DNA of 64,000 bases from Guyparkeria hydrothermalis (lineage in GTDB: Bacteria; Pseudomonadota; Gammaproteobacteria; Halothiobacillales; Halothiobacillaceae), in the NCBI RefSeq assembly GCF_023555385.1, contig NZ_JAJSED010000001.1:620001-684000 (forward strand), read 5' to 3'. Within the stretch, counting starts at the first letter, position 1. Every line of letters starts with the position of its first letter. The translations under genes and the position numbers were made by a program. The notes under the pieces were generated by a model. It had not been told where the DNA came from and did no database searches. It saw only the letters and a program-made list of their open reading frames with translations. This document shows positions 34,821 through 45,788 of this stretch, in pieces.

Positions 34821-36332
34821 TTACCCATCAAAGCCGATCAACTCCCAGAACGTCGTTTGTCGGTCACGGCGCAGGCAGACGGCGCGCCCTCCAGCCAGCT
34901 CGCCGGCACAGTAGTCGGCCGCCTCCTCGGCCGCCGACCACCAGGCCGTCTCCACCCGCTCGATTTCCGCCCGGCGCCGCAGGGGAGCGTCAAGACGCCT
35001 CGGCCCCTCCAGCCACCACAGGGGACGGAAGCTTGCCGCCGCCGACAAGGCCGGCACCTCTCGGAGGGCGGCGGCTTCGACCGGCCGAGATCGCGAGCAC
35101 AGCGGCGGTACCAGCCCCGGCACTCGCTGCAACCGGCCAACCGCCGCCTCGCCCAGCCGGGCCCGCAGGCGGTGCCACAGCGCCCGCTCGTCACGGTCAC
35201 GCTCGCCGTCATCGGCGAACAGGCTGCCCTGCCCTGCCGACGGCGTCACGAACCGATCGGCCTCGACCCGCAGCCGGGTAACCGGTGGCATCCCGCCGAC
35301 CGACTCCAGCTGCAGACGCAACTGCTCCAGCCAGAGGCTCTCGTCCCGGCCCGGCTCGGCCGTGGCGAGCGTCAGGTCGGTAGCCGCCCCGGTCTCGTGC
35401 CCCAGCAGCACGCGAAACGAGGCCACCGCCAGGCGACGTCGGCGCAGGAACTCGGCCAGACCCACCAGTGGTGCGCGGGCGAGCAACAGCAGTCGATCGA
35501 TCTGGCTTGCCGGGTCCCAGAGAGTGACCTCGCGGGCATAACGGACCGGCGCCTCCAGGTCGGATAGCGGCCAGTCCCGTTCGGCGAACAGGCGGTCCAG
35601 GTCCTCGAGCAGGGCCGGAGCAGTCCGCATGCCCAGACCATCCCGTGGCAGGCGGCGGACATCGCCCAATCGCATCAGCCCCAGCTCCTCGAAGCGTTCG
35701 ATCCAGTCCCCGGGCCAATCGAGTGCGGCAAGCGGCAAGCGGCTTATCGCCGCCAGTTGATCACGACGATCGCACAGCCACGGCCGCCCCCCGTCTGCGA
35801 CGACGGCCAGGGCCCAGGCCACCCGTGGATGCGGGGCACCGGCGGCCCGCACCGTCAGCTGGTGTGCGGCGAGTGAATGCATCACGGTCCGGATCAGGGC
35901 CTCCAGCCCGCCAAACAGCGCGGCGCTGCCCCCCAGCTCCAGCAACAGCCCCGGCATGGAGCCTCCCGACGGGCATGTCACGCGCGAGGTATACGTCCCG
36001 GCCCACTCTCCCCACTGTGCCAGCCAGTTCGACACGGTCTCGTCGTCCGTCTCCAGGCAGCGTAACGGTGGCGCGTCCGCCGGCGCGGCGGCCCGGTGCC
36101 GGGATCGCGCGACGGCGAGACTCTGCCCCGCCTCGATACCCATATCGGCCGCCGGGCGGTTCACCGCGACGACCCGGGAACGCCCGGCTTGATCGAGCAG
36201 CTGAACGGCCGGCGGGCGATTCCGCCGGTCCTCCTCGGGACAACGGGATTCGAACCAGGCCTCGGGAAAGCGCAGGGCCAGCCAGAATGCCGTGCCCCGC
36301 GACGAGCGCGGGATGGTGGGTTCGATCGCCAT
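34821..36332 (-). CDS. imuB: Error-prone repair Y-family-like protein ImuB
   Basis: 503-residue catalytically inactive relative of DinB/UmuC that joins the mutasome with ImuA and DnaE2. The N-terminus reads AFWLALRFPEAWFESR, where active Y-family polymerases have the first metal-binding Asp; no Asp-x-Asp or Ser-x-Asp-Glu palm motif is visible. A helix-hairpin-helix-like region (LEELGLMRLGDVRRLPRDGLGMR) is at about 215-240. Starts with RBS GAGGAA and is divergent from lexA across a LexA box only about 20 bases upstream of its ATG. dnaE2 is not in the window. Confidence 0.88.
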   Translation of the reverse strand: MAIEPTIPRSSRGTAFWLALRFPEAWFESRCPEEDRRNRPPAVQLLDQAGRSRVVAVNRPAADMGIEAGQSLAVARSRHRAAAPADAPPLRCLETDDETVSNWLAQWGEWAGTYTSRVTCPSGGSMPGLLLELGGSAALFGGLEALIRTVMHSLAAHQLTVRAAGAPHPRVAWALAVVADGGRPWLCDRRDQLAAISRLPLAALDWPGDWIERFEELGLMRLGDVRRLPRDGLGMRTAPALLEDLDRLFAERDWPLSDLEAPVRYAREVTLWDPASQIDRLLLLARAPLVGLAEFLRRRRLAVASFRVLLGHETGAATDLTLATAEPGRDESLWLEQLRLQLESVGGMPPVTRLRVEADRFVTPSAGQGSLFADDGERDRDERALWHRLRARLGEAAVGRLQRVPGLVPPLCSRSRPVEAAALREVPALSAAASFRPLWWLEGPRRLDAPLRRRAEIERVETAWWSAAEEAADYCAGELAGGRAVCLRRDRQTTFWELIGFDG

Positions 36333-36355
36333 CGGCAGGTTCCTCGGGATGAATA

Positions 36356-36371
36356 CTGTTCTTTTTTACAG
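36356..36371. promoter_or_regulatory. LexA (SOS) box between imuB and lexA
   Basis: Perfect CTGT-N8-ACAG, with N8 almost all T, flanked by TA on both sides. It lies in the 74-base gap between divergent imuB and lexA, so one operator can repress both. TTTACA inside the box (36365-36370) could serve as a -35 for lexA, but no good -10 follows. Confidence 0.93.
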
Positions 36372-36406
36372 TACACTCCATTATCCGTTCCCGCTATCCC
36401 TGAGCC

Positions 36407-37030
36407 ATGACCGAATCGACTGCCCAACGACCGCTCACGCCCCGCCAGGCCGAGATCCTCGCGTTCATCCGCGACACCATTCACGAGACCGGCATGCCGC
36501 CAACCCGGGCTGAAATCAACGCCGCGCTGGGCTTTCGTTCGCCCAATGCCGCCGAGAGCCACCTCAAGGCGCTGGCGAAAAAAGGGGCGATCGAGCTGCT
36601 GGGCGGCCGCTCGCGCGGCATTCGTCTGATTGACGACGGTCACCGCGAGGAACTGGCCGTGGTCGGGCGCATCGCCGCGGGCAGCCCGGTGCTGGCCGCC
36701 GAACACGTCGAGGCCCAGGTGCCGGTGAATCCGTCCCTGTTCCGGCCCCGGGCGGACTACCTGCTGCGTGTGCGGGGAATGAGCATGCGGGATGCCGGGA
36801 TCATGGACGGCGATCTGCTGGCGGTGCATCGCACCGAAGAGGTACGCAACGGCCAGATCGTGGTGGCCCGGCTCGCCGACGAGGTCACGGTCAAGCGTTA
36901 CCGGCGCCGCGGCGCGAAAGTCTGGCTGATCCCGGAGAACAGTGAAATGACGCCGATCGAGGTCGACCTGAAGCGCGAGGAGTTGATCGTCGAGGGACGG
37001 GTCGTCGGCGTGTTGCGCACCTTCGACTGA
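36407..37030 (+). CDS. lexA: LexA repressor
   Basis: SOS master repressor and self-cleaving serine protease-like protein. 207 residues. Winged-helix N-terminus ([27 protein letters not shown]), cleavage site Ala91-Gly92 in [10 protein letters not shown], nucleophile Ser126 in [13 protein letters not shown], and general base Lys163 in EVTVKRY. The operator upstream is of the E. coli type, consistent with autoregulation. imuA follows after 25 bases and is likely co-transcribed. Confidence 0.97.
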   Translation: MTESTAQRPLTPRQAEILAFIRDTIHETGMPPTRAEINAALGFRSPNAAESHLKALAKKGAIELLGGRSRGIRLIDDGHREELAVVGRIAAGSPVLAAEHVEAQVPVNPSLFRPRADYLLRVRGMSMRDAGIMDGDLLAVHRTEEVRNGQIVVARLADEVTVKRYRRRGAKVWLIPENSEMTPIEVDLKREELIVEGRVVGVLRTFD

Positions 37031-37055
37031 CCCGGAAGGGAGGCCAGTAGTCATC

Positions 37056-37838
37056 ATGGGAGAGCGCGCACCGGGCGATCAGGGGATCACCAGCCTGCTG
37101 GCGCGTCAGGACATCTGGCGCGGGCGCCAGACTCGGCCGGCCGGCGGCCTCGTGGAAGAGACCTTTCCCAGCGGCTGGTCGGCACTGGACGAACTGCTGG
37201 GTGGCGGCTGGCCACGGGAAGGACTGGTGGAGCTATACGCCGACACCCCGGCACCACGACTCGGGGAACGCCCTTTCGACCGGCTTGATCGCCGATCGCT
37301 TGCCGACCTGCGCGACTGGTTCCAGGCCTCGCTGGGATACGGCATCACGGCCCTGCTTCTGCCCTGGATTGCCGGGCTTACACAGACGGAACGCGTGGCG
37401 CTGATCAACCCGCCAGCCCGGCCCTGTGCCGAGCGTTGGCAACGCGAGGGCGTGGACCTGGACAAGCTGCTGCTGGTGGAGCCCCGCGACATGCGCGAGC
37501 TGGGCTGGGCCACGGAGGAAGTGCTGCAGGCCGGCGTCTACCCACTGGTACTCAGCTGGTTGCCGCCCCTGGGCTTCGCACTCCGGCGACGACTCAAGCT
37601 GGCCGCCGAGTCGGGCCGGAGCTGCCTGGTTACGCCCTACCCCGGTCGGGCGGGCGACACGGCCAGTCCGGCCGGGGTACAGCTCGCGGTGCGCCGTTGC
37701 GACGGCGGACTCGCCGTTCGTCGCCACAAACCGTTCCACCCCGACGAGGCCCGGCTGGAACTCGCCGGCAACACGACTCCCCTGTCACCGGAGCACGGCA
37801 GCCAGGGTCCGGCCCTGAGTATCGTGATCCAGCGCTGA
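37056..37838 (+). CDS. imuA: Translesion synthesis-associated protein ImuA
   Basis: 260-residue RecA-like accessory protein of the ImuA/ImuB/DnaE2 mutasome (also annotated as SulA-like). Recognisable stretches are PSGWSALDELLGGGWPREGLVELY, then LLLPWIAGL and DLDKLLLVEPRD, and a C-terminal VLSWLPPLGFALRRRLKLAAE. Between the first and second there are about 30 extra residues (from APRLGERPFDRL), and no proper Walker A motif is seen. RBS GGGAGG precedes the ATG. Its separation from imuB by lexA is unusual, since the common order is lexA-imuA-imuB-dnaE2. Confidence 0.82.
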   Translation: MGERAPGDQGITSLLARQDIWRGRQTRPAGGLVEETFPSGWSALDELLGGGWPREGLVELYADTPAPRLGERPFDRLDRRSLADLRDWFQASLGYGITALLLPWIAGLTQTERVALINPPARPCAERWQREGVDLDKLLLVEPRDMRELGWATEEVLQAGVYPLVLSWLPPLGFALRRRLKLAAESGRSCLVTPYPGRAGDTASPAGVQLAVRRCDGGLAVRRHKPFHPDEARLELAGNTTPLSPEHGSQGPALSIVIQR

Positions 37839-37859
37839 CCCGTTTCCGGCCGGAGTGCC

Positions 37860-38642
37860 TCAGCGCCCCGTGGCCTGGCGATAGGCCGGCATCACCGAGG
37901 GGATCGCGCGCTGCAACGCCTGGATGCGGTTGCCGCTGGCCGGGTGCGTGCTGAGCCATTCCGGTCCGCCGCCTCCGCCTTTCGCCTGCATCTTGCGCCA
38001 CAGCGACACCGCCGCTCGCGGATCATAGCCGGCACGCGCCGCCAGCAGCAGGCCCACCTCGTCGGCCTCGTACTCCATCCGTCGGCTGAACGGCAGATCG
38101 ATCGCCATCGCCGCGACCTGCTGCGCCATGCCGGCAGTCTGGCTATCCAGCCCGCCCAGTGCGGAGACAACCGACAATCCCATCTGCTGACTCATGGCCA
38201 TCGACATCTTCTCTCGCGTGTGCCCGGAGAGCGCATGGGCAATCTCGTGGCTGATCACCTGGGCCAGTTCGTCGTCGCTGGGGCGCAGCTTTTTCAGCAT
38301 GCCGGTATTGATGCCCACCTTGCCGCCGGCCAGCGCGAAGGCATTGATGCTGTCGTCACGGAACACGCGGGCCTCCCACGCCCAGCCGGCCGAAGCCGGA
38401 TAGACACGGATCGCCTGCGGCACGATGCGCTGGGTAATCCGGGTCACGCGGCGACTCATCGGCGACGAGGCAGGCAGCGTGTCCTTTTCGCGCGCCATCT
38501 GCGTGTAGGCCTGGTAGGCCATCTGGTTGGCCTGCCCTTCCGGCACGATCATCAGCTGGTTTCTTCCGGTGACCGGGTGCGTGGTGCAACCGACCAAGAT
38601 CGTGACAACAGCCCACAGGGAAACGGCAAGCGGAAAACGCAT
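37860..38642 (-). CDS. M48-family metalloprotease, lipoprotein (LoiP/BepA-like)
   Basis: Periplasmic zinc peptidase of 260 residues from ATG 38642 (GAGG about 8 bases upstream; an ATG at 38657 is the alternative). N-terminal lipoprotein signal with lipobox ILVGC. Zinc motif HExxH in VISHEIAHALSGH, and the third ligand Glu in EYEADEVGLLLAARAG. No TPR domain, so it is nearer to LoiP/YggG than to full-length BepA. Probably acts in outer-membrane quality control. The upstream HDOD gene ends at a terminator. Confidence 0.88.
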   Translation of the reverse strand: MRFPLAVSLWAVVTILVGCTTHPVTGRNQLMIVPEGQANQMAYQAYTQMAREKDTLPASSPMSRRVTRITQRIVPQAIRVYPASAGWAWEARVFRDDSINAFALAGGKVGINTGMLKKLRPSDDELAQVISHEIAHALSGHTREKMSMAMSQQMGLSVVSALGGLDSQTAGMAQQVAAMAIDLPFSRRMEYEADEVGLLLAARAGYDPRAAVSLWRKMQAKGGGGGPEWLSTHPASGNRIQALQRAIPSVMPAYRQATGR

Positions 38643-38685
38643 GGCGGACGACCTCATTTCGCGGTGTCGAATGTCAGCAGGCCTT

Positions 38686-38724
38686 CAATAAAAAGACCCC
38701 GGCTCACGGGGAGACCGGGGTCTT
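38686..38724 (-). terminator. Intrinsic terminator after the HDOD gene
   Basis: On the minus strand AAGACCCCGG and CCGGGGTCTT pair around a 12-base loop and are followed by TTTATTGAAGG. It lies about 40 bases downstream of the HDOD stop. Confidence 0.85.
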
Positions 38725-38764
38725 GTGTCTCGGTTCCTGGCCGTGACGCCGTGCAATCAGGATA

Positions 38765-39574
38765 CTAGCCGCCAAGCGCGCGAATCGCTTCGTCGAGCTC
38801 GTCGTCGATCAGGCTGGCTTCAAGATCGACACCCAACTTCTCGGCGGCCATGATCGGCCGATCATCCGGCGTACGGCTGATACCACGAGCCTGTGCAATC
38901 GCGCAGATGACCACGTCGCTGTAGTTCGGATCCCCGTCGTGCTGATAGCCGAGATCCCCACAGTGCTCGATCACCTCGGCGAACATATCCGGGAAATCCC
39001 AAGCCTTGACGATGTTGCCGCCTAGGCGCCATTGCAGGCTCTCGACCAGCTCGTCGAGCAAGGCCGGAGCCTCAAGCAGCTTGGGGATGTCCTCGGCCAC
39101 CACGATCACCGGGATGCCGCCCACGCTGTGGAGCAGACCGGCCAGCAGCGCCTGGTCGGCATCCAGCTTCGTATGACGCTTGGCAATGTGGTTCGACAAG
39201 GCCGCCACCTGCGTGGCGAAGGCCCAGTGATCCCGCATGATGCGCTTGATCGTCGGCGTCTCGGCCGTAAACAACTGCTTGGCCGACAGCGAGATGATCA
39301 GCTGGCTGACCGTGCGCATTCCCAGTCGCGAGACGATTTGGACGAGGTTGTCGATGTGCTGACCGCCCCGGTACATCGGGCTGTTTGCCACCTGGATCAG
39401 GCGCGCGGCAATCGCGGGATCCTGCGAAATCACGTCGACCAGGTCGCTGGCCGAGCTGTTGGGGTCATCGATCACCCGGCGCGCACGCAGCGCCACGTCA
39501 GGCAGTACCGGCAGGGCAATGCCCTTGTCACGGATCTTGTTGATGATCGCCTGTTCAAGTGCCGGATTGGACAC
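38765..39574 (-). CDS. HDOD-domain protein
   Basis: 269 residues from GTG 39574, preferred over ATG 39604 because GGGAGAAG lies directly upstream. The HDOD domain fills most of the protein: VLPDVALRARRVIDDPNSSA, then ISQDPAIAARLIQVANSPMY and VSRLGMRTVSQLI, with a degenerate HD core (LLAGLLHSVGGIPVIV). HDOD proteins lack the metal-dependent phosphohydrolase residues and usually act in signalling, often around c-di-GMP or stress. No partner domain is fused here. Same strand as ettA, 55 bases downstream of its stop. Confidence 0.88.
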   Translation of the reverse strand: MSNPALEQAIINKIRDKGIALPVLPDVALRARRVIDDPNSSASDLVDVISQDPAIAARLIQVANSPMYRGGQHIDNLVQIVSRLGMRTVSQLIISLSAKQLFTAETPTIKRIMRDHWAFATQVAALSNHIAKRHTKLDADQALLAGLLHSVGGIPVIVVAEDIPKLLEAPALLDELVESLQWRLGGNIVKAWDFPDMFAEVIEHCGDLGYQHDGDPNYSDVVICAIAQARGISRTPDDRPIMAAEKLGVDLEASLIDDELDEAIRALGG

Positions 39575-39628
39575 GTTTTCTTCTCCCTGAATAACGCCGG
39601 TCACCTCGATCCGGGCCGGCCTCCACTA

Positions 39629-41296
<1,668 letters not shown>

Positions 41297-41331
41297 ATGC
41301 TTGATCGGGATTTTCTGTTGTTGCAAACGAA

Positions 41332-43242
41332 ATGAAGCGGCACTATCCCGCAGGAATAGTGACCGCGTTTGATCACAAGGATACCAGCACTGTGCCGCGA
41401 CTTGATGCCCCCTCCTCCTCGAATCCACCCGGCCCGCATCCGTGGCAACCGGTCACGCTCGCTGAGTTTCACCTTCCCCTGCCCGCCTTGCTGATTGTCC
41501 TGCTCGTCGTAGCCCTTGGCGCCATGCCGGGCGCCCATGCCGCCTCCGAGCCGGAACTGCATGTCCTGATCGACGTGTCCGGCTCGATGAAGAAAACCGA
41601 CCCCGAAAATCTGCGCGAGCCGGCGCTTCGGCTCCTCGGCGATCTGGTTCCCGAACAGAGCCGCGTACAGGTCGACCTGTTCGGCAACCGCATCACCACG
41701 GAACTGCCCGCCTCCCGGGCCACTCCGGACACCAAACGCGCCATGCGGGCTGCCGCCGAGCGCATCCGTTCGAACGAACCGTTCACCGACATCCCGGCCG
41801 CACTGGAAGCCGCCAACGGCGACTGGGGAGAGGACACGCAGCGCAACGTTATCCTGCTGTCCGATGGCAAGGTGGACATCTCCCCGGACACGGCGGTCAA
41901 CGAGCGTGCCACGGCACGTCTGCGCGACCAGGTGATCCCGGCACTGATCGACGCCGAGGTCCAGGTCCATACGGTTGCCCTGTCCGCGGCAGCCGACGAC
42001 GCCATCCTGACCGAAATTGCCGAACGTACGGGTGGGCTTGCGCTCAGCGCGCGCAGCAACGCCGACCTGCAGCGTGTATTCCTGTCGCTGTTCGAGGCGA
42101 CCGCCCCACGTACCGGCGTACCGCTGGTGGAAAATCGCTTTCGCGTCGACGAGAGCATCAGCGAGCTGACCCTGGTGGTCTTTCGCCAGCAAGGTGCCAA
42201 TCCGACGCGTATCAAGCTCCCCGACGGTGGCGAGGTCGACGCCGGCATCGCCTCCACCCTCGCGAACTGGCGCTGGGACGACAGCGCCGGGCGTGACCTG
42301 ATCACCGTTCAGGATCCCCCTGCGGGCAGCTGGCAGATTCTCGCCGCCGAGGACCCCGACAATCGCGCCCTGGTCATCACCGATCTCAAGCTGGGCATGC
42401 CGGAGCTACCCAGCCGGATCTACCCCGGGGAAACCATCGATGGCCAACTGCTGCTCACCAACCACGGCGACCCCATCGTCGAGCCACGCCTGACCGACGA
42501 CATCAGCGCCGCGGTACGAGTCAACGGACCCACCGGCGAGGCGGTCGACGAGCTGGCACTCAATGACGTCGGTGCCGACCCGGACGTGCTCGGCGGCGAC
42601 GGCGTGTATCACTTTCGCATCCGGATCAGCGAGGACCCGGGCATCTACACCCTCGAGGGGCGGGCCAGCGGGCCTACCTTCGAACGGGTGATCCGCAAGA
42701 AGGTGGCACTGGCCCGCACTCGGCCATTCGACGCCCGGATCGAATCCGAAACCCCAGCCGCCCCCATGGAGTCGGGTCAGGAGCAACCGACACCCGCAAC
42801 CTGGCTGGTCGTCGAGCAAGACGTCTCGGTGCTCGATCCCGCGAACTCTCGTCTGGAAGCCGTCCTCGGGTGCTCCAACTCAGCAGATATTCCCGTAGAG
42901 GCCGCGCTGCCGTCAGCCACCAACCGCATCGACCTCCCGGCTCGGACGAACGAGGACTGCCGTGTCAGCGGCGATATTGTCGGTCAGACGCGCGACGGGC
43001 GGGACATCACGCTGCCGCTGGACCTCAACCTGCCACGCACGGAGCCCGTGGTCGCGGACGATGAGGTCGCGCCGGATGTCGCTGTCGAGGAGGCCACTCC
43101 CGCGAATGACAACGAGGGCAACCCCCTGTTGGCCATGCTGATCGGCCTCGGCGGCCTGCTGGCCCTGGCATTGCTCGGATGGCTCTGGCACGGCGTCGTC
43201 TCACGCAAGCGGCAGCGTCTGATCCAGGCGGCCCGCGCCTGA
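41332..43242 (+). CDS. Membrane-anchored von Willebrand factor A domain protein (TIGR03503-like)
   Basis: 636 residues; role unknown. A hydrophobic signal ([21 protein letters not shown], about 50-70) precedes a VWA domain with the metal-binding site [10 protein letters not shown] and [10 protein letters not shown]. Two beta-rich regions follow (about 270-470, with AGSWQILA and [12 protein letters not shown], as in extracellular Ig-like modules), then a membrane helix ([20 protein letters not shown]) and basic tail. This layout suggests a periplasmic sensor or assembly factor anchored in the inner membrane. Start uncertain: in-frame GTG codons at 41359 and 41392 have purine-rich upstream sequence. 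The next gene is its likely partner. Confidence 0.75.
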   Translation: MKRHYPAGIVTAFDHKDTSTVPRLDAPSSSNPPGPHPWQPVTLAEFHLPLPALLIVLLVVALGAMPGAHAASEPELHVLIDVSGSMKKTDPENLREPALRLLGDLVPEQSRVQVDLFGNRITTELPASRATPDTKRAMRAAAERIRSNEPFTDIPAALEAANGDWGEDTQRNVILLSDGKVDISPDTAVNERATARLRDQVIPALIDAEVQVHTVALSAAADDAILTEIAERTGGLALSARSNADLQRVFLSLFEATAPRTGVPLVENRFRVDESISELTLVVFRQQGANPTRIKLPDGGEVDAGIASTLANWRWDDSAGRDLITVQDPPAGSWQILAAEDPDNRALVITDLKLGMPELPSRIYPGETIDGQLLLTNHGDPIVEPRLTDDISAAVRVNGPTGEAVDELALNDVGADPDVLGGDGVYHFRIRISEDPGIYTLEGRASGPTFERVIRKKVALARTRPFDARIESETPAAPMESGQEQPTPATWLVVEQDVSVLDPANSRLEAVLGCSNSADIPVEAALPSATNRIDLPARTNEDCRVSGDIVGQTRDGRDITLPLDLNLPRTEPVVADDEVAPDVAVEEATPANDNEGNPLLAMLIGLGGLLALALLGWLWHGVVSRKRQRLIQAARA

Positions 43243-43288
43243 ACCAAATCGACCACACCCCGAAAGACACAGCACGGATTTCCGACAC

Positions 43289-44620
43289 ATGCTCGACTAC
43301 TTCCTGAGTTCCGACTGGGCCATCATCGCCACCGAGCTGCTCGCCGGCTTGCTCGTAATCACGCTGATCCTGGCTTTTCTTGTATGGCGCGGGCAGCGAC
43401 GCCACACGGACGCCGCCGAACGCCTGCTGGACGATAGAAATCCGATCCTGCGCGCCTCGGAGGAGATGGTCGGACGGCAAGCCGAGCGGGTCTGGCCCGG
43501 CATGACCCTCGATGACGAGCAACGACAGATCTACGCCGAGCGTAGTCTCGATGCCGTGGAGGCGATGGTCGAACCCTGGCTCGAGCCCAAACGTCACGAT
43601 CTTTCCTCGGTCGCCAGACAGTTCCAGCGCGTTCGCCAGGAGGACCTGGAGCAGTTGCTGACGCTGGCCCACGCCCATGCCGAGGCGAGCCAGGCAGACG
43701 ATGCTCGGGTAACCGAGCTCGAAGAGGAGCTGCGCGAACTGCGCGAGCAGCGGGACCGCCAGGCCAACCATCTCAACGACTCGCTGGAAACGGTCAACGT
43801 GATGGTGCGTGAGTATGGCCGCAAGTTCGATTACAACGAGGAGCCCCACGTCGCCACCGTGCTCAAGGCCATCGTGATGGTTCAGGAAATGGCGGCCGGG
43901 GCCGACTGCGAGACGGCTCAACAACGTGCCGAGGATGTCTTCAGCGAGGATCTGGTAGCCGCACCGGCGCCCAAAGTCGAGGACACCCCGGCGCAGGCAA
44001 CCATGGAGGCGCAGGACGAGGCAGCCCCCGAAACCACCCCAGAGATAACGTCACCCGCCGCCGAGCCGGACGAGGCCATGGCGGCCTCCGAACCTTCCAC
44101 TGCAAAGACCACCGACAGCATCGACGTCGGTGGCGAACAAACTGGTCAAAACGCTCAGGACCAGGCCGAAGCGCCGGCAGCCGAGCCCGCCACCCAGGCG
44201 ACATCGGCCATGGAATCGGCGGGCGAAGCCGCAGCCAGTGCCGATGACGACATCGACGCCCTGATCGCGCAGGCCCAGGCCAGCCAGGACGCGACCGCTG
44301 CGGCGAGTCAGGCAATGGTTTCCGGAGGCGAGACGAACGAGGCGGGCGAACGCGAGAGCGCAACCACGTCCACGCCCGGCGATGAAGCGGGCGCCAACGC
44401 CGCTAGCACCGAGGTGCCGACCTCAACCGAGACATCCGCCGACGAGTCGATGGAGCTTTCCGAAGAGGATCCCGAGGAAAACGGGGTGATCGACCTCGAC
44501 GACGTCGAGATCCCCGAAGAGGAAAAGGACAAGCCGCAAACGGAAAGCGACGCCTACGATCTGGACGACATCGACGCCCTGCTTGATGCCGAAATCGCCA
44601 AAAAGCACGGCAAGTCATAA
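43289..44620 (+). CDS. Uncharacterised membrane-anchored coiled-coil protein with acidic disordered tail
   Basis: 443 residues. One N-terminal membrane helix (about 8-30, ATELLAGLLVITLILAFLVW), a cytoplasmic Arg/Glu-rich region, a predicted coiled coil (about 125-175, ELEEELRELREQRDRQ), then about 200 residues of Ala/Glu/Thr/Pro-rich disordered sequence. The motif DDIDAL occurs twice, at 320-325 (continuing IAQ) and at 427-432 just before the C-terminus (EIAKKHGKS). I do not recognise the family. It starts 46 bases after the VWA gene on the same strand and is probably its partner. Confidence 0.7.
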   Translation: MLDYFLSSDWAIIATELLAGLLVITLILAFLVWRGQRRHTDAAERLLDDRNPILRASEEMVGRQAERVWPGMTLDDEQRQIYAERSLDAVEAMVEPWLEPKRHDLSSVARQFQRVRQEDLEQLLTLAHAHAEASQADDARVTELEEELRELREQRDRQANHLNDSLETVNVMVREYGRKFDYNEEPHVATVLKAIVMVQEMAAGADCETAQQRAEDVFSEDLVAAPAPKVEDTPAQATMEAQDEAAPETTPEITSPAAEPDEAMAASEPSTAKTTDSIDVGGEQTGQNAQDQAEAPAAEPATQATSAMESAGEAAASADDDIDALIAQAQASQDATAAASQAMVSGGETNEAGERESATTSTPGDEAGANAASTEVPTSTETSADESMELSEEDPEENGVIDLDDVEIPEEEKDKPQTESDAYDLDDIDALLDAEIAKKHGKS

Positions 44621-44702
44621 GAGTAGCCACCTCCCCTGAGGGGGCTGATGCATTGCTGGACAGAAGGCAGAGCGCTTGCGTGGCACACCGCGTCGGAAGA
44701 CA

Positions 44703-45788
44703 TCAATCCGTCACGCACTCGGGCTCGACGATCAGCTCGATGTCGAAAAGCGTCCGCACCCGGTCCCGCACGTATTCCGCGAACCGAAGAAACGTCTCGC
44801 CAGTCGCCCCGCCGTAGTGTTGCAGCACCAGTGCGTGGCGTTCCGACACGCCGACTGCCCCGTCGCGATACCCCCGCAGGTCCGCCTGTTCGATCAACCA
44901 CCCGGCCGGGATCTTGATTCCGCCCTCGACCGGGAATTGCGGCATTCCCGGCCAGCGATCGGCCAATGCCTGTGCACGGAGGGTCGACACGACGGGGTTG
45001 TGAAAAAAGCTGCCGGCACTGCCCGGCAACCCCGCCCGCCAGTCCGGCAGCTTCGCCAGACGAACCCGGGTGATCATCTGGGCGTATGCCAGCGGCGACA
45101 TCGCCGCCGGGGGGCGGCCTTCCTTGTCCTGCCATGCGGCCACCGCCTCGGCAAGGCCGGGATAGGCGGTGGGCGGCCAGTCCGCCGGAGGCTTGGCGGA
45201 GAGTCTCAGCCCGACCCGCAGGATCAGCCAACGCCCCGACTCGGTCTTGAAACGACTGTCGCGGTAACGGAAATCGCAAGCATCGCGCTCCAGGCGCCGG
45301 ACGGCACCTTCGTGACGATCCCAAGCGTCCACCCAGCGAACACGATCACCCAATTCGACGCCGTAGGCGCCGACGTTCTGCATCGGTGCGGCCCCAACAG
45401 TCCCCGGTATCTCGGCAAGCGCCTCGAGACCGAACCAGCCCCGTGCGGCCGTCTCTCGAACCAGGGCATCCAATCCCAGACCCGCCTCGGCGACGAGATC
45501 GACCTGGTCGGCGTCTTCGCTCTCGACCCACCAGCGAGACGCCGCCACACGGACGGTGCGCTCGACCTGCGATCGGACGAACACCACGTTCGATCCGCCA
45601 CCGAAGATCCGGGTCGCCGGATCGGCGAGCCAACTTGCCACTTCGGGCTGCTCGAGCGTTTCGGGGTCAACGCGGTTGAGGATCAGTGCTCGCGAGGCGC
45701 GCGCCGGAAGCCGCAGCGTGTTTTCCAGCGGCATGTCGTTGTGCCACTCCCAGGCGGCCGGCGTACGACTCGAGTCAGTGGCCTTCAT
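44703..45788 (-). CDS. murB: UDP-N-acetylenolpyruvoylglucosamine reductase
   Basis: FAD enzyme that makes UDP-N-acetylmuramate for peptidoglycan. 361 residues, somewhat longer than the E. coli protein (342). FAD-binding motif ATRIFGGGSNVVF and domain 2 hallmarks EIPGTVGAAPMQNVGAYG. The substrate-binding domain contains the catalytic Ser in GSAGSFFHNPVV and the final Glu in the C-terminal VEPE segment. Type I MurB. It is not next to other mur/fts genes; its start overlaps the GT9-like stop by 4 bases. Confidence 0.94.
   Translation of the reverse strand: MKATDSSRTPAAWEWHNDMPLENTLRLPARASRALILNRVDPETLEQPEVASWLADPATRIFGGGSNVVFVRSQVERTVRVAASRWWVESEDADQVDLVAEAGLGLDALVRETAARGWFGLEALAEIPGTVGAAPMQNVGAYGVELGDRVRWVDAWDRHEGAVRRLERDACDFRYRDSRFKTESGRWLILRVGLRLSAKPPADWPPTAYPGLAEAVAAWQDKEGRPPAAMSPLAYAQMITRVRLAKLPDWRAGLPGSAGSFFHNPVVSTLRAQALADRWPGMPQFPVEGGIKIPAGWLIEQADLRGYRDGAVGVSERHALVLQHYGGATGETFLRFAEYVRDRVRTLFDIELIVEPECVTD

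Noticed and set aside
34821-36332. Active Y-family polymerase (DinB)
   Set aside because: The conserved metal-binding Asp and SxDE palm motifs are missing, and the context with lexA and imuA fits ImuB.
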